A stretch of 64,000 nt of DNA. Origin: Paraburkholderia sp. UYCP14C. GTDB lineage: Bacteria > Pseudomonadota > Gammaproteobacteria > Burkholderiales > Burkholderiaceae. The stretch lies in NCBI RefSeq assembly GCF_004197395.1, contig NZ_SELS01000007.1, positions 183,908 to 247,907 of the forward strand, given 5' to 3'. Positions within the stretch are counted from its first letter, which is position 1; the number at the start of each line of letters is the position of its first letter. The translations under genes were made by a program, and so were the position numbers. Under the pieces are notes generated by a model. The model saw only the letters and a list, made by a program, of their open reading frames with translations. It made no database searches and was not told the DNA's origin. This document shows, piece after piece, positions 7,610 to 17,117 of this stretch.

Positions 7610-8590
7610 TCAGCGAACTTCGATTCCTTCATCGGCGATGTAGCCACGGATCACGTCCGCAAAACTGCGCTCGGCCGCGAGCCCGAGCCGTTCGGCGCGC
7701 GACGTATCCCACGCGCCGGGCCAGCTGCCGACGATCTTCTCGATGCGCTCGTCGGGCTGCCGCACGATGCGGCTCGCGACCACATCGCCCGCGACCTCGC
7801 GCAGTGCCGCGATCATTTCGTCGACGCTGACCGACAAGCCCGGCAGATTCACCGCGCGCTGCTTGCCGAGCGCGGCGCCATCGAGTTCGAGACCGGCGAT
7901 CAGGCTGTCGATCGCCTTGCGCGGCGACAGCAGCCACAGCCGCGTCGAGCCGACGACCGGACACACGGCCTCCTCGCCATTGAGCGGCTCGCGGATGATC
8001 CCGCTCGCGAACGACGACGCCGCCGCATTCGGCCGCCCCGGCCGCACGCTGATGGTCGGCAATCGCAGCACGCGACCGTCGACGAAACCGCGCCGCGAAT
8101 AGTCGTTGAGCAGCAACTCCGCGATCGCCTTCTGCGCGCCGTACGACGACTGCGGATTCAGTGCGGTGTCGTCCTGCACGACCGTGGGCAGATCACCACC
8201 GTAGACCGCCACTGAACTGGTGAACACGACGCGCGGCTGATGCCCGCGCTGGCGGCAAATCTCGAGCAGCAGCCGCGACGCATCGAGATTGATGCGCATG
8301 CCGAGATCGAAGTCCGCCTCGGCCTGGCCGCTGACGATCGCGGCGAGATGAAAGATCGCCGACGTTTGAGCGTCGATCACGCGTTCGAGCACGCTGCGCT
8401 CCGCAATATCGCCGACTTCGGTGCGCACGCGCGCATCGCCGAAATCGTGCGCGCGCACGACGTCGAGCAGCACCAGCCCGGTAATCGCTTGCGGCGCGCC
8501 GTGCGCATCTTTCAGCGCGCCACGCGCGAGCAGTTCGCGCGCGAGACGCTGACCGAGAAAACCGGCGCCGCCGGTGATCAGTACTTTCAT
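7610..8590 (-). CDS. denD: D-erythronate dehydrogenase
   Basis: A 326-residue extended short-chain dehydrogenase/epimerase-fold enzyme. The NAD-binding GGAGFLGQRL motif is at residues 7-16 and the catalytic YxxxK is Y150/K154 (SYGAQK), with S125-S126 in the preceding strand. In the characterised four-carbon acid-sugar pathway DenD oxidises D-erythronate to 2-oxo-tetronate. Assignment to DenD rather than a sugar epimerase rests on the neighbours otnI, otnC, otnK and ltnD. It is the last gene of the operon. Confidence 0.85.
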   Translation of the reverse strand: MKVLITGGAGFLGQRLARELLARGALKDAHGAPQAITGLVLLDVVRAHDFGDARVRTEVGDIAERSVLERVIDAQTSAIFHLAAIVSGQAEADFDLGMRINLDASRLLLEICRQRGHQPRVVFTSSVAVYGGDLPTVVQDDTALNPQSSYGAQKAIAELLLNDYSRRGFVDGRVLRLPTISVRPGRPNAAASSFASGIIREPLNGEEAVCPVVGSTRLWLLSPRKAIDSLIAGLELDGAALGKQRAVNLPGLSVSVDEMIAALREVAGDVVASRIVRQPDERIEKIVGSWPGAWDTSRAERLGLAAERSFADVIRGYIADEGIEVR

Positions 8591-8623
8591 GGTTACGTGT
8601 CCGTCAGTCGTGGTCGGAAAAAG

Positions 8624-9424
8624 TCAGCGCGTCGCATCGAGATAAGGCTTCAGCCAGCCAAGCCCCGCCGAGGTCCCCGCGCGCGGCCGGTATTCGCAGC
8701 CGATATAGCCGTCGTAGCCGAGCGCATCGATCAGATCGAACAGGTACGGATAGTTCAGCTCGCCGATGTCGGGCTCGTGCCGCTCCGGTACGCCCGCGAC
8801 CTGGATGTGACCGATGCCTGCCATGTCGCGTTTGAGCTTCATCGCGAGATCGCCCTCGACGATCTGGCAGTGATAGCAATCGAACTGCACCTTCAGATTC
8901 GGCGCGCCGACTTCGGCGCAGATCGCTTGCGCGTCGTCCTGTCGATTGAGGAAATAGCCGGGCATGTCGCGCGTATTGATCGGCTCGATGACGACCGTGA
9001 TCTGTTCCGCTTGCGCGGCTTGCGCGGCATAGGCAAGGTTCTTCAGATACACGTCGCGTTGTGTCTTGCGCTGCGTTTCGCCTGCCTGATCGCCGGCGAG
9101 CAACCCCGCCATCACATGCAGCTTGCGATTGCCGAGCACGCGCACGTACTCGAGCGCGGTGTCGATGCTGCGGCGGAACTCGTCCTCGCGGCCCGGCAAC
9201 GACGCGAGCCCACGCTCGCCGCCGCTCCAGTCGCCGGGCGGCGCATTGAACAGCGCCTGCGTGAGACCGTGCGCGTCGAGCCGCGCCTTCAACTCGCCCG
9301 CGCGAAACTCGTAGGGGAACAGAAATTCGACCGCGTCGAAACCGTCGCGCGCGGCGGCGGCGAAACGGTCGAGGAACGCGTGCTCGTTGTACATCATCGA
9401 CAGATTGGCGGCGAAGCGGGGCAT
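8624..9424 (-). CDS. otnI: 2-oxo-tetronate isomerase
   Basis: A 266-residue xylose-isomerase-like TIM barrel of the hydroxypyruvate isomerase family, with the typical start [13 protein letters not shown] and the metal/substrate residues in [20 protein letters not shown] and GHIQVAG-P-RHEP. In the tetronate pathway OtnI interconverts 2-oxo- and 3-oxo-tetronate. On sequence alone it could be hydroxypyruvate isomerase (Hyi); the operon context decides for OtnI. It lies 33 bp before denD. Confidence 0.85.
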   Translation of the reverse strand: MPRFAANLSMMYNEHAFLDRFAAAARDGFDAVEFLFPYEFRAGELKARLDAHGLTQALFNAPPGDWSGGERGLASLPGREDEFRRSIDTALEYVRVLGNRKLHVMAGLLAGDQAGETQRKTQRDVYLKNLAYAAQAAQAEQITVVIEPINTRDMPGYFLNRQDDAQAICAEVGAPNLKVQFDCYHCQIVEGDLAMKLKRDMAGIGHIQVAGVPERHEPDIGELNYPYLFDLIDALGYDGYIGCEYRPRAGTSAGLGWLKPYLDATR

Positions 9425-9485
9425 GGCGGCAGCTCCTTCAGGACAGTGCGATACGGTGCGCGGCGTTGATCGGTCGGACGCGCCG

Positions 9486-10148
9486 CTACCAGCGCGCGCC
9501 GAACGCGGCACGGAGTTCTTCGAGCGCGGCGGCGTCGAGCGGCGCGGGCCGCGGATTCGTCATCAGCCACAGGCGCGCGGTCTCCTCGAGTTCTTCGAGC
9601 GCATACGACGCGTGCGCGACCGAGCGCTCCCACACCACCGGCCCCAGACGTTCGAGCAACACCGCGCGCACGCGATCGGCCAGCTCGGCGATCTGCGCGG
9701 CCACTTGCGGATCGCCCGGGCGTTGGTAGCGAATCAGCGGTACGTGGCCCACTTTCATCACGTAGTACGGCGTGATCGGCGGCAGCACGTCCGCTTCGCT
9801 CCACACGCCCGCGAGCGTCAAGGCGACCAGATGGGTCGAATGGGTATGGACGATGCCGCGCGCGTCGCCGTTGCGCGCATAGATACCGCGATGCAGCGCG
9901 AGCGTTTTCGACGGCTTGCCGCCCGACACCGCGTGGCCGTTTGCGTCGACCTTCGCGATGTCGGCGGGATCGAGGCGGCCGAGGCACGCGTCGGTCGGCG
10001 TGATCAGCCAGCCGTCGTCGAGCCGCGCGCTGATGTTGCCGGCGCTGCCGACCGTATAGCCGCGCTGGTACAGACTCGCGCCGACCGCGCAGATTTCCTC
10101 GCGCACGCGCGCTTCGGTGGATGTATGAAGTACCGGTGCGTTGCTCAT
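9486..10148 (-). CDS. otnC: 3-oxo-tetronate 4-phosphate decarboxylase (class II aldolase fold)
   Basis: A 220-residue class II aldolase/adducin protein. Zinc ligands H101 and H103 (VHTHSTH) are followed by a third histidine near the C-terminus ([13 protein letters not shown]). GNIS at 38-41 and SGGKPSK at 75-81 form the phosphate-binding region. OtnC decarboxylates 3-oxo-tetronate 4-phosphate to dihydroxyacetone phosphate. The ATG overlaps the otnK stop by 4 bp (ATGA), implying translational coupling. Confidence 0.87.
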   Translation of the reverse strand: MSNAPVLHTSTEARVREEICAVGASLYQRGYTVGSAGNISARLDDGWLITPTDACLGRLDPADIAKVDANGHAVSGGKPSKTLALHRGIYARNGDARGIVHTHSTHLVALTLAGVWSEADVLPPITPYYVMKVGHVPLIRYQRPGDPQVAAQIAELADRVRAVLLERLGPVVWERSVAHASYALEELEETARLWLMTNPRPAPLDAAALEELRAAFGARW

Positions 10149-11458
10149 TGCGCGGCTCCTTCGAGATGGCGCAGCGCCTTGTCGAAGAAGTCGGTCGTGC
10201 CGAAATTGCCGGACTTCAGCGCGAGCGCGAGCGGCTCCGCACCGGTCGTCGCCGTGGCCGGCACGCCCGGATCGATCTGCGCGCCGATGCGCAGCATGCG
10301 CACGTCGAGCGCCTGCACGACCGCGCCCGAGGTCTCGCCGCCCGCGACGACGAACTTGCGCACGCCGAGCTCGCGCAGGCCGCGCGCAATCGACGCCAAC
10401 GTCTTTTCCACCAGATGCCCCGCCTCGTTGACGCCGAGTTCGCGCTGCACGGCCTGCACTTCATCGGGTGATGCGGTCGCATAGATCAGCACCGGCTCCG
10501 CGTGCACGAAGCGCTGCCGCGCGAACGCGAGCGCCTCGCCGACGACGTCCGCGCCGCGCGCCGCCGCGAGCGGATCGATGCGGAACGCGGGCCGTGTCGC
10601 GCACCATGCGGCGACCTGCGCGTTGGTCGCTTTCGACGCACTGCCCGCGAGCACCGCCGACAAACCTTCGACGCGCGGCAGTTGCGCGGCATGGGTCGTC
10701 TCGCCGAGCAGCCCCGCACGCCGGAAGTTGGCCGGCAAGCCGAGCGCGACGCCGGAGCCGCCCGTGATCAGCGCGAGGTCAGCACAGGCCGCGCCGAGCG
10801 TATGCAGATCGGCGTCGGACACCGCATCGGCAATCGCGATGCGCACGCCGTCGGCGCGCAGCGCGTCGAATGCGGCACGCACGGTCGCATCGCCTTGCGC
10901 GACCTGGTCGTAACGCACGAGCCCGACCTTCGATTGCGTTTGCCGCCGCAGCACCCGCACGAGGTTCGGGTCGCGCATCGGCGTCAGCGGATGGTTTTCC
11001 ATGCCCGACTCGTTGAGCAGCGCATCGCCGACGAACAGATGGCCGCGAAAAATCGTGCGGCCGTTCTCGGGAAACGCGGGACATGCGATCGTGAACGACG
11101 CGCGCCCGGCGAATTCGGCGGATAGCGCGTTCAGCAACGCATCGGTCACCGGACCGATGTTGCCCGCATCGGTCGAATCGAAAGTCGAGCAGTACTTGAA
11201 GAAGAATTGCCGGCACCCTTGCGCGCGCAGCCAGGCGAGCGCGGCCAGCGATTGCGCGACCGCGTCGGCGGCGGGGATCGTGCGCGACTTCAGCGCGACG
11301 ACGAGCGCGTCGGCATTGAGCGCTTCGTTGGAGGTTGGCACGCCGATCGTCTGCACCGTGCGCATGCCGCCGCGCACCAGCATGTTGGCGAGATCGGTGG
11401 CGCCGGTGAAATCATCGGCGATGCAGCCGAGCAGCGCGGGTTTCGTTTGAGCCGTCAT
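10145..11458 (-). CDS. otnK: 3-oxo-tetronate kinase (DUF1537 family)
   Basis: A 437-residue four-carbon acid-sugar kinase. The N-terminal substrate domain begins with CIADDFTGATDLANMLVRGG, the signature of DUF1537. The C-terminal nucleotide-binding domain has VAGGETSGAVVQAL and a GVPATATTG loop. It phosphorylates 3-oxo-tetronate before OtnC decarboxylates it. The ATG at 11458 is the first in-frame start after the ltnD stop 15 bp upstream. Confidence 0.88.
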   Translation of the reverse strand: MTAQTKPALLGCIADDFTGATDLANMLVRGGMRTVQTIGVPTSNEALNADALVVALKSRTIPAADAVAQSLAALAWLRAQGCRQFFFKYCSTFDSTDAGNIGPVTDALLNALSAEFAGRASFTIACPAFPENGRTIFRGHLFVGDALLNESGMENHPLTPMRDPNLVRVLRRQTQSKVGLVRYDQVAQGDATVRAAFDALRADGVRIAIADAVSDADLHTLGAACADLALITGGSGVALGLPANFRRAGLLGETTHAAQLPRVEGLSAVLAGSASKATNAQVAAWCATRPAFRIDPLAAARGADVVGEALAFARQRFVHAEPVLIYATASPDEVQAVQRELGVNEAGHLVEKTLASIARGLRELGVRKFVVAGGETSGAVVQALDVRMLRIGAQIDPGVPATATTGAEPLALALKSGNFGTTDFFDKALRHLEGAAQ

Positions 11459-11472
11459 CACCTGTCCCTCGC

Positions 11473-12363
11473 TTATTGCTTCGCCGGCAATTCGATGCCG
11501 GGAAAAATCTTCACGACGGCCGAGTCGTCTTCGCCACCGTGGCCCGCCGTCGACGCCATCATGAACATCTGATGCGCGGCCGCCGACAGCGGCAGCGGAA
11601 ACTTCGTGCGGCGCGCGGTATCGAGCACGAGGCCCAGGTCTTTCACGAAGATGTCGACCGCCGACAGCGGCGTGTAATCGCCCGCGAGAATATGCGGCAC
11701 ACGGTTCTCGAACATCCACGAATTGCCCGCGCTGTGCGTGATCACGTCATACAGCGCGTCAGGGTTCACGCCTTCGCGCAAGCCGAGCGCCATGGCCTCG
11801 GCGGCCGCCGCGATATGCACGCCGGCCAGCAGCTGGTTGATGATCTTCACCTTCGAGCCCGCGCCATGCGCGGCGCCGAGCCGATACACGTTGCCGGCGA
11901 TCGCGGCGAGCACGTCCTCGCACGCCGCGTACGCAGCCGCGGGACCGGACGTCATCATCGTCATTTCCCCCGACGCCGCGCGCGCCGCGCCGCCCGACAC
12001 AGGCGCGTCGAGCATCTGCAGACCGGCCGCCTCGACACGCCTGCCGAGGTCGATCGCAAACTCCGGCGCGACTGTCGCACTCGCGATCACGACGCCGCCC
12101 GGCTTCATCGCCGCGACTGCGCCGTGCTCACCGAACAGCACGGCCTCGGTTTGCGCGGCATTCACGACCAGCGTGACCACAACCTCGCACTGCGCGCCAA
12201 GCTCCGCGGGCGTCGCGCAGCCGACGCCGCCTTCATCGACGAACGCCTGCAGCACGTCGCGCCGCAAGTCGCAAGCGTGGACCCTGAAGCCGGCGCGCAA
12301 CAGCGAGCGCGCAACGCCGAGCCCCATGGCCCCCAAACCGATGACACCGACATTTCTCGACAT
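11473..12363 (-). CDS. ltnD: L-threonate dehydrogenase
   Basis: A 296-residue beta-hydroxyacid dehydrogenase. The Rossmann motif GLGAMGLGVA is near residues 9-18, the substrate motif DAPVSGGAARAASG is near 120, and the catalytic lysine lies in GSKVKIINQLL. LtnD oxidises L-threonate to 2-oxo-tetronate, giving this operon a second entry point besides DenD. On sequence alone it could be a 3-hydroxyisobutyrate or tartronate semialdehyde reductase. Confidence 0.87.
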   Translation of the reverse strand: MSRNVGVIGLGAMGLGVARSLLRAGFRVHACDLRRDVLQAFVDEGGVGCATPAELGAQCEVVVTLVVNAAQTEAVLFGEHGAVAAMKPGGVVIASATVAPEFAIDLGRRVEAAGLQMLDAPVSGGAARAASGEMTMMTSGPAAAYAACEDVLAAIAGNVYRLGAAHGAGSKVKIINQLLAGVHIAAAAEAMALGLREGVNPDALYDVITHSAGNSWMFENRVPHILAGDYTPLSAVDIFVKDLGLVLDTARRTKFPLPLSAAAHQMFMMASTAGHGGEDDSAVVKIFPGIELPAKQ

Positions 12364-12435
12364 GCGTGACCTCTATGGATTGGTGCTGCATTGGTGCGTT
12401 CGCGCGCGCCGGAATCGCCGCGCGCCTTCTGCGCG

Positions 12436-13140
12436 TCAGACGATGCCCGCCTCGGCAAGCCGCCGCGCCGCGTTGTACAGATGCGTCTGCGCGGCATTGC
12501 GCGCCGCCATCGGATCGCCGGCGCGAATCGCCGCGGCGATCGCCGCGTGCTCCTCGCGCACCTGCCGCGAGAAGTCCTCTCGCAGCGCCTCGTTGCGGCG
12601 TGTGACGAGCGTGCCCGCTTCGAGGTACTGATTGAGGAACATCAACGTCTTCAGGAAATACGGATTGCCGGTCGCCACCGCGATCGCGCGATGAAACGCG
12701 ACGTCTTCGGCGACACCATCCTCGCCGTCCGCGACCGCCCGCTCGATGCGAGCAAGCGCGCTGTCGATCGCGGCCATGTCGGCATCGCTGCGGCGCATCG
12801 CGGCTTCCGACGCGACCTCCGCCTCGATCGCGCGGCGCAGCGCGAGGATCTGCACGACCGAGCCCGGCTCCACGGCTTCCGCGTAGTCGATCCGCAGCGG
12901 GCGGATCGCACCGTGCCCGGCAACGAACACGCCACTGCCCTGGCGCGGCTCGACCACGCCCTCGTTCTTCAGCCGCGACAACGCCTCGCGAATCACCGTG
13001 CGGCTCACGCCGAACTGTTGCGCGAGCACGGCCTCGGTCGGCAGCTTGGCGCCGCGCGCGAAGGTGCCTTTGTCGATCTGCTTCAGCAGTTGCTGCGCGA
13101 CGGTGTCGCTCATCGCACGGGCGGGAATCTTGTCGAACAT
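12436..13140 (-). CDS. GntR-family regulator, FadR/FCD subfamily, of the tetronate operon
   Basis: A 234-residue regulator. The N-terminal winged helix spans residues about 10-75, with the GntR recognition helix FGVSRTVIREALSRLK and wing GVVEPRQGSGVFV. The C-terminal all-helical FCD ligand domain carries the metal/acid-binding pattern with EDVAFHRAIA and a distal EEHAAIAAAI. It is the first gene of the operon, so it most likely represses its own transcription, with a four-carbon sugar acid as effector (inference). An internal ATG (MSDTV) is a possible alternative start. Confidence 0.85.
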   Translation of the reverse strand: MFDKIPARAMSDTVAQQLLKQIDKGTFARGAKLPTEAVLAQQFGVSRTVIREALSRLKNEGVVEPRQGSGVFVAGHGAIRPLRIDYAEAVEPGSVVQILALRRAIEAEVASEAAMRRSDADMAAIDSALARIERAVADGEDGVAEDVAFHRAIAVATGNPYFLKTLMFLNQYLEAGTLVTRRNEALREDFSRQVREEHAAIAAAIRAGDPMAARNAAQTHLYNAARRLAEAGIV

Positions 13141-13402
13141 GGCGGCTCGGTTGAATCACCTGGATCGGTTGGATCGGTTCACATGAACTAGTCATGTTAT
13201 CGGGTCATCATACAAATTTGCAGAGCGAATCGCATCCACGCAAACCCTGGTCTTTTTGCACCAATCGGCGTCATTTGGCGAAATAGAAGGCTTAAGCTAT
13301 CGTCTCGCCTTTGCGCCGCAGCGCGAAACGCGGCGCTGCATCGAAACGAACGCGCGTCGCATGCCCTGCGCGCGCACTCTTCCAAAACCACGATCAAGGT
13401 CC
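13141..13402. promoter_or_regulatory. Divergent promoter region with dyad ACATGA-N5-TCATGT
   Basis: This separates the tetronate operon (minus) from the IclR gene (plus). An inverted repeat ACATGAACTAGTCATGT lies at 13181-13197, and a second element reading TTTGTATGATGACCC on the minus strand lies at about 13218-13204. The TGTATGATGA element resembles operators of FCD-type GntR proteins. AAGG at 13396-13399 is the ribosome binding site of the plus-strand gene. Confidence 0.45.
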
Positions 13403-14227
13403 ATGAGCAAAGCCCTGCCGCCGTCTTCCGTCGCGCCCGCCAACGCCGAACCGGCCCCGGAGAAACCGGGCGACTCGTACGTGCAGTCGTTCGCGCGCGG
13501 CCTCGCGGTCATCCGTGCGTTCGACGCGACGCGCCCCGAACAGACGCTCACCGACGTCGCCGCGGCGACCGGCCTCACGCGCGCCGGCGCGCGCCGGATC
13601 CTGCTGACGCTGCAAACGCTGGGCTACGTGGAAGCTGAGGGACGCCTGTTTCGTCTGACGCCGAAGATTCTCGACCTCGGCTTCGCGTACCTGACCTCGA
13701 TGCCGTTCTGGAATCTCGCCGAACCGGTGATGGAAGGCCTGTCGGCGCAGGTGCACGAAAGCTGCTCGGCGGCCGTGCTCGATCGCACCGAGATCGTCTA
13801 CGTGCTGCGCGTGCCGACGCACAAGATCATGACGATCAACCTGTCGATCGGCAGCCGCCTGCCCGCGTACTGCACGTCGATGGGCCGCGTGCTGCTCGCC
13901 TCGCTCGACGAAGAGACGCTCGACGCGACGCTGAACTCGTCGCCGCTCTATGCGCACACGCCGCGCACCGTCACCGACAAGGAAGAGTTGAAGAAGCTGA
14001 TCGAGCAGGTGCGTCGCCAGGGGTGGGCGATCGTCGATCAGGAACTCGAAGGCGGACTGATTTCGCTGTCCGCGCCAATTCGCAATCGCCAGGGCCGCGT
14101 GATCGCCGCGATGAACATCAGCGGCAACGCGCAGCGCAATTCAGCGAAGCAGATGGTGAAGGCGTTTCTGGAACCGCTGCAGCAAGCCGCGCAGACGGTC
14201 TCGGAGATGGTCGCGCGGCGCGGCTGA
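13403..14227 (+). CDS. IclR-family regulator of the PcaR/PcaU/PobR type
   Basis: A 274-residue IclR regulator. A winged helix is at residues about 30-90 (SYVQSFARGLAVIRAF, LTDVAAATGLTRAGARRILLTL) and the effector domain follows (LPAYCTSMGRVLLA, VDQELEGGLISLSAPIRN). The SFARGLAVIRAFD opening and the overall pattern fit the beta-ketoadipate regulators. The start at 13403 is preceded by AAGG. A natural target would be the pcaF leader at 7.5 kb, which carries IclR-type repeats; control of the neighbouring tetronate operon is the alternative. Confidence 0.78.
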   Translation: MSKALPPSSVAPANAEPAPEKPGDSYVQSFARGLAVIRAFDATRPEQTLTDVAAATGLTRAGARRILLTLQTLGYVEAEGRLFRLTPKILDLGFAYLTSMPFWNLAEPVMEGLSAQVHESCSAAVLDRTEIVYVLRVPTHKIMTINLSIGSRLPAYCTSMGRVLLASLDEETLDATLNSSPLYAHTPRTVTDKEELKKLIEQVRRQGWAIVDQELEGGLISLSAPIRNRQGRVIAAMNISGNAQRNSAKQMVKAFLEPLQQAAQTVSEMVARRG

Positions 14228-14323
14228 CGCACGCCGCCACAGAGCCAGCCGGTTGCGTGGCTCGTGGTTATAAGCTGCCGGGCGCGCGCGTTTGCTGCGC
14301 GCTACGGCATTGGCTGTTGGCGC

Positions 14324-15514
14324 TCACCGCGCGAGATAGCGCTCCACCAGCCGTGCCCAGAACGCCGCGCCGATCGGCAGGCTGCGGTCGTTGAAGTCGT
14401 AGTGCGGGTTGTGCACCATGCAGCCGTCCTCGCCGACGCCGTTGCCGATGCGCAGGAACGTGCCCGGCCGCTTCTGCAGCATGAACGCGAAGTCCTCGCT
14501 GCCCATCAGGATGTCGGTCTGCTCGACCACCTTGTCGTCGCCGACCAGCTCGCGCGCGACCTGCACCGCGAAATCCGTTTCGGCATCCGTATTGATGACG
14601 ACCGGATAGCCCTCGATGTACTCGACATTCGCCGTGCCGCCATAGCTCGCGGCCTGCGACTCGGCGAGTTCCGTAATGCGCTTCTTCAGCAACGCACGCA
14701 CCTCGGGGCTGAACGAGCGCACGCTCAGTTCGAGTTTCGCGCTGCTTGAAATCACATTGTTCGCGGTGCCCGCGTGCATCGAGCCCACCGTCACCACGGC
14801 CGGCTGCGACGGATCGACGTTGCGCGCGACGATCGTCTGCAACGCCATCACGATGCTCGCGGCGACCACGACCGGATCGACGGTCAGATGCGGACGCGCC
14901 GCATGGCCGCCGACGCCTTCAATCGTGATGATCGCCTTGTCGCCCGCCGACATGAACGGTCCCTTGCGGAACAGCAGCACGCCCGGCTCCGCGCCCGGAT
15001 GGTTGTGCAGGCCGAACACGGCGTCGCACGGGAAGCGCTCGAACAGGCCGTCGTTGATCATCTTCAGCGCGCCGCTGTCGATGCCGCTTTCCTCGGCCGG
15101 CTGGAAATACAGGTGCACGGTGCCCGAGAAATTGCGCGTGGCCGCGAGCCGTTGCGCGGCGCCGAGCAGGATCGTGGTGTGGCCGTCGTGGCCGCACGCG
15201 TGCATCTTGCCGTGCGTGCCGCTCGCGTACGGCAGGCCGGTCTGCTCGATGATCGGCAGCGCGTCCATGTCAGCGCGAATGCCGATGCTGCGCTTGCCGT
15301 CGCCCACTTTCAGCGTGCCGACCACGCCGGTCTTGCCGACCCCGCGCGTGACCTGCCAGCCCCACTGTTCGAGCCGCTCGGCGACGAGCGCCGCCGTGCC
15401 CACTTCCTCGTACGCGAGTTCGGGATGATGGTGAATGTGATGGCGAATCTCGCGCAGGCTCGCGGCGGCGGGTTCCAGATCGGACACTTCGGTCAAACGC
15501 GGGGTCTCGTTCAT
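14324..15514 (-). CDS. M20 family amidohydrolase (hippurate hydrolase-like)
   Basis: A 396-residue dizinc amidohydrolase of the HipO/IAA-amino acid hydrolase subgroup. Metal-binding motifs are HACGHDGH (105-112), FQPAEESG and a downstream GLHNHPG; the C-terminal metal site is in GSEDFAFML. It hydrolyses an N-acyl amino acid amide bond, but the exact substrate (hippurate, N-acetyl amino acid, peptide) is not decidable. It is divergent from a LysR gene that probably regulates it. Confidence 0.85.
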   Translation of the reverse strand: MNETPRLTEVSDLEPAAASLREIRHHIHHHPELAYEEVGTAALVAERLEQWGWQVTRGVGKTGVVGTLKVGDGKRSIGIRADMDALPIIEQTGLPYASGTHGKMHACGHDGHTTILLGAAQRLAATRNFSGTVHLYFQPAEESGIDSGALKMINDGLFERFPCDAVFGLHNHPGAEPGVLLFRKGPFMSAGDKAIITIEGVGGHAARPHLTVDPVVVAASIVMALQTIVARNVDPSQPAVVTVGSMHAGTANNVISSSAKLELSVRSFSPEVRALLKKRITELAESQAASYGGTANVEYIEGYPVVINTDAETDFAVQVARELVGDDKVVEQTDILMGSEDFAFMLQKRPGTFLRIGNGVGEDGCMVHNPHYDFNDRSLPIGAAFWARLVERYLAR

Positions 15515-15625
15515 AGCTTGCAGGGCTCCAGTAGGTAGCTTCGCACTATAGCCACGCCGTTTTGTTCGAATAAGATGCTATTTTTTTCACCCTGATTAGT
15601 AAGTCTTATATACGGGGTTACCCTT
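15515..15625. promoter_or_regulatory. Divergent amidohydrolase/LysR promoter with ATAAGA-TCTTAT dyad
   Basis: This short AT-rich stretch between divergent genes contains ATAAGA (15570-15575) and TCTTAT (15604-15609) as separated inverted arms, plus a T-run. It is a plausible LysR-type site. The arm length is only 6 bp, so chance is not excluded. Confidence 0.35.
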
Positions 15626-16534
15626 ATGAAACTGCAGCAGTTGCAGGCTTTCGTCGCCGCCGCGCATCACCGCAGTCTGCGCGCCGCCGCGCGCGAGCTC
15701 GGCGTCACGCAGCCGGCCGTCACGCATGCGATTCGCGAGCTGGAAAGCGCGCTCAACGCGGAGCTGATGGTGCGCAGCGTGCGCGGCATCGAGCTGACCG
15801 CGTGCGGGCTCGCGCTGCTGCCGCGCGCCGAGCAGTTGCTGGGCGACATGCGCCGCACCGTCGAGGCCGTCGAGCAGGTAAAAGGAGAACTGGCCGGCAG
15901 GGTCAGCGTCGGCACGATGCCATCGCTCGCGCTGACGGTGCTGCCGCAAGCGGTGTCGAGCTTTCGCGAGAAGATGCCGCTGGTGAGTCTGCACCTGGAG
16001 GAAGTGACGGTGCCCGATGCGCTCGCGCGCCTGCGCAACGGCACGCTCGATCTCGCGGCGATCCATCACGTTCTGGCATTGGATAGCGATCTGGTGCAGG
16101 TGCCGCTGTACTCGACGCAGTTCGTCGTCACGATGCGCGCCGGCCATCCGCTTGCGAACGTCACGCGTCTGTCCGAGCTGCTCGACGCCGAGTGGATCGT
16201 CACGGTCGGCGCCGATCACTTCCCGCACAGCGTGATGATGGCGATGTTCAGCGCGCACGGCCTGCCGTTGCCGAAGCGGCTGTTGCGCGCGCCGTCGTCG
16301 TTTGCGGTGACGCTCGGGCTCGTGTCGCAGACCGACGTGATCAGCTGCTTCACGCGGTCGCTTGCGCAGAAGGTCGCGCCGCTCGGCATTCGCGTCGCCC
16401 AGATCGAAGACGCGATGCCGAACTACGATATCAGCATCATCTCGCGACGCGATCTACTGCCGACGCCGGCCGTTGAGCAGTTCGTCGCATGCTTGCGGCA
16501 GGTCACGCGGGAGCGGATGGGGGCCGTGCAATAA
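15626..16534 (+). CDS. LysR-family transcriptional regulator
   Basis: A 302-residue LysR regulator. The N-terminal helix-turn-helix is KLQQLQAFVAAAHHRSLRAA plus ARELGVTQPAVTHAIRELE; the effector-binding domain begins around residue 90 (GRVSVGTMPSLALTVLP). It is divergent from the M20 amidohydrolase, the usual geometry for a LysR regulator and its target. The effector is unknown. Confidence 0.87.
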   Translation: MKLQQLQAFVAAAHHRSLRAAARELGVTQPAVTHAIRELESALNAELMVRSVRGIELTACGLALLPRAEQLLGDMRRTVEAVEQVKGELAGRVSVGTMPSLALTVLPQAVSSFREKMPLVSLHLEEVTVPDALARLRNGTLDLAAIHHVLALDSDLVQVPLYSTQFVVTMRAGHPLANVTRLSELLDAEWIVTVGADHFPHSVMMAMFSAHGLPLPKRLLRAPSSFAVTLGLVSQTDVISCFTRSLAQKVAPLGIRVAQIEDAMPNYDISIISRRDLLPTPAVEQFVACLRQVTRERMGAVQ

Positions 16535-16565
16535 GAGGCCGCGTGCGCTCGAGCGTGTGCTTGCG

Positions 16566-17117
16566 CTACGCGCTCACCTTCTCCTTGAGCACCGTGATCA
16601 ACGCGTGCCCCGCTTCTTCGAGCGTGCCGGAGTTGTCGATCGTCGTGCAGCGCACGCCGGCCGGCAACGCGAACGGCGCGCGCCGCGCGAGCCGCGCCGC
16701 GACCTGCTCCGCCGATTCGCGCGCCCTTGCGCCGAGCCGCGCTTCGAGAATATGCGGCGCGGCGCTCACGTGCACCACTTCAGCGCGTGGATAGCGCGCG
16801 AGCGCATGTTGCAGGTACTGCCGCGAGCCGTTGACGACCACCGTACAGCCACGCGCGAGCCACGCATCGAGTTCGATGCCGATGCCATAACGCAGCGAAT
16901 GGCTCGACCATTCGAGCGCGAACAGGCCAAGCACCGAGCGCGCGGCGAACTCCTCGACGCTCAGTGCGACATGCACCTCGCCATTGCCGCTCGGCCGCGT
17001 GATGTAACGATGCGCGAAAACGACCGGATCGCCCTCCATCCGCTTGCGCGCGAATTGCAGCAGCGAATCCTTGCCCGCGCCCGACGGCCCCATCACATAG
17101 ATCAAACGCCCAGTCAT
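16566..17117 (-). CDS. phnN: Ribose 1,5-bisphosphate phosphokinase
   Basis: A 183-residue guanylate-kinase-like P-loop enzyme with Walker A GPSGAGKDS at residues 10-18 and the RYITRP phosphate-binding region near 38-43. PhnN converts ribose 1,5-bisphosphate from the C-P lyase pathway to PRPP. It overlaps the upstream gene by 4 bp (ATGA). Confidence 0.9.
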   Translation of the reverse strand: MTGRLIYVMGPSGAGKDSLLQFARKRMEGDPVVFAHRYITRPSGNGEVHVALSVEEFAARSVLGLFALEWSSHSLRYGIGIELDAWLARGCTVVVNGSRQYLQHALARYPRAEVVHVSAAPHILEARLGARARESAEQVAARLARRAPFALPAGVRCTTIDNSGTLEEAGHALITVLKEKVSA

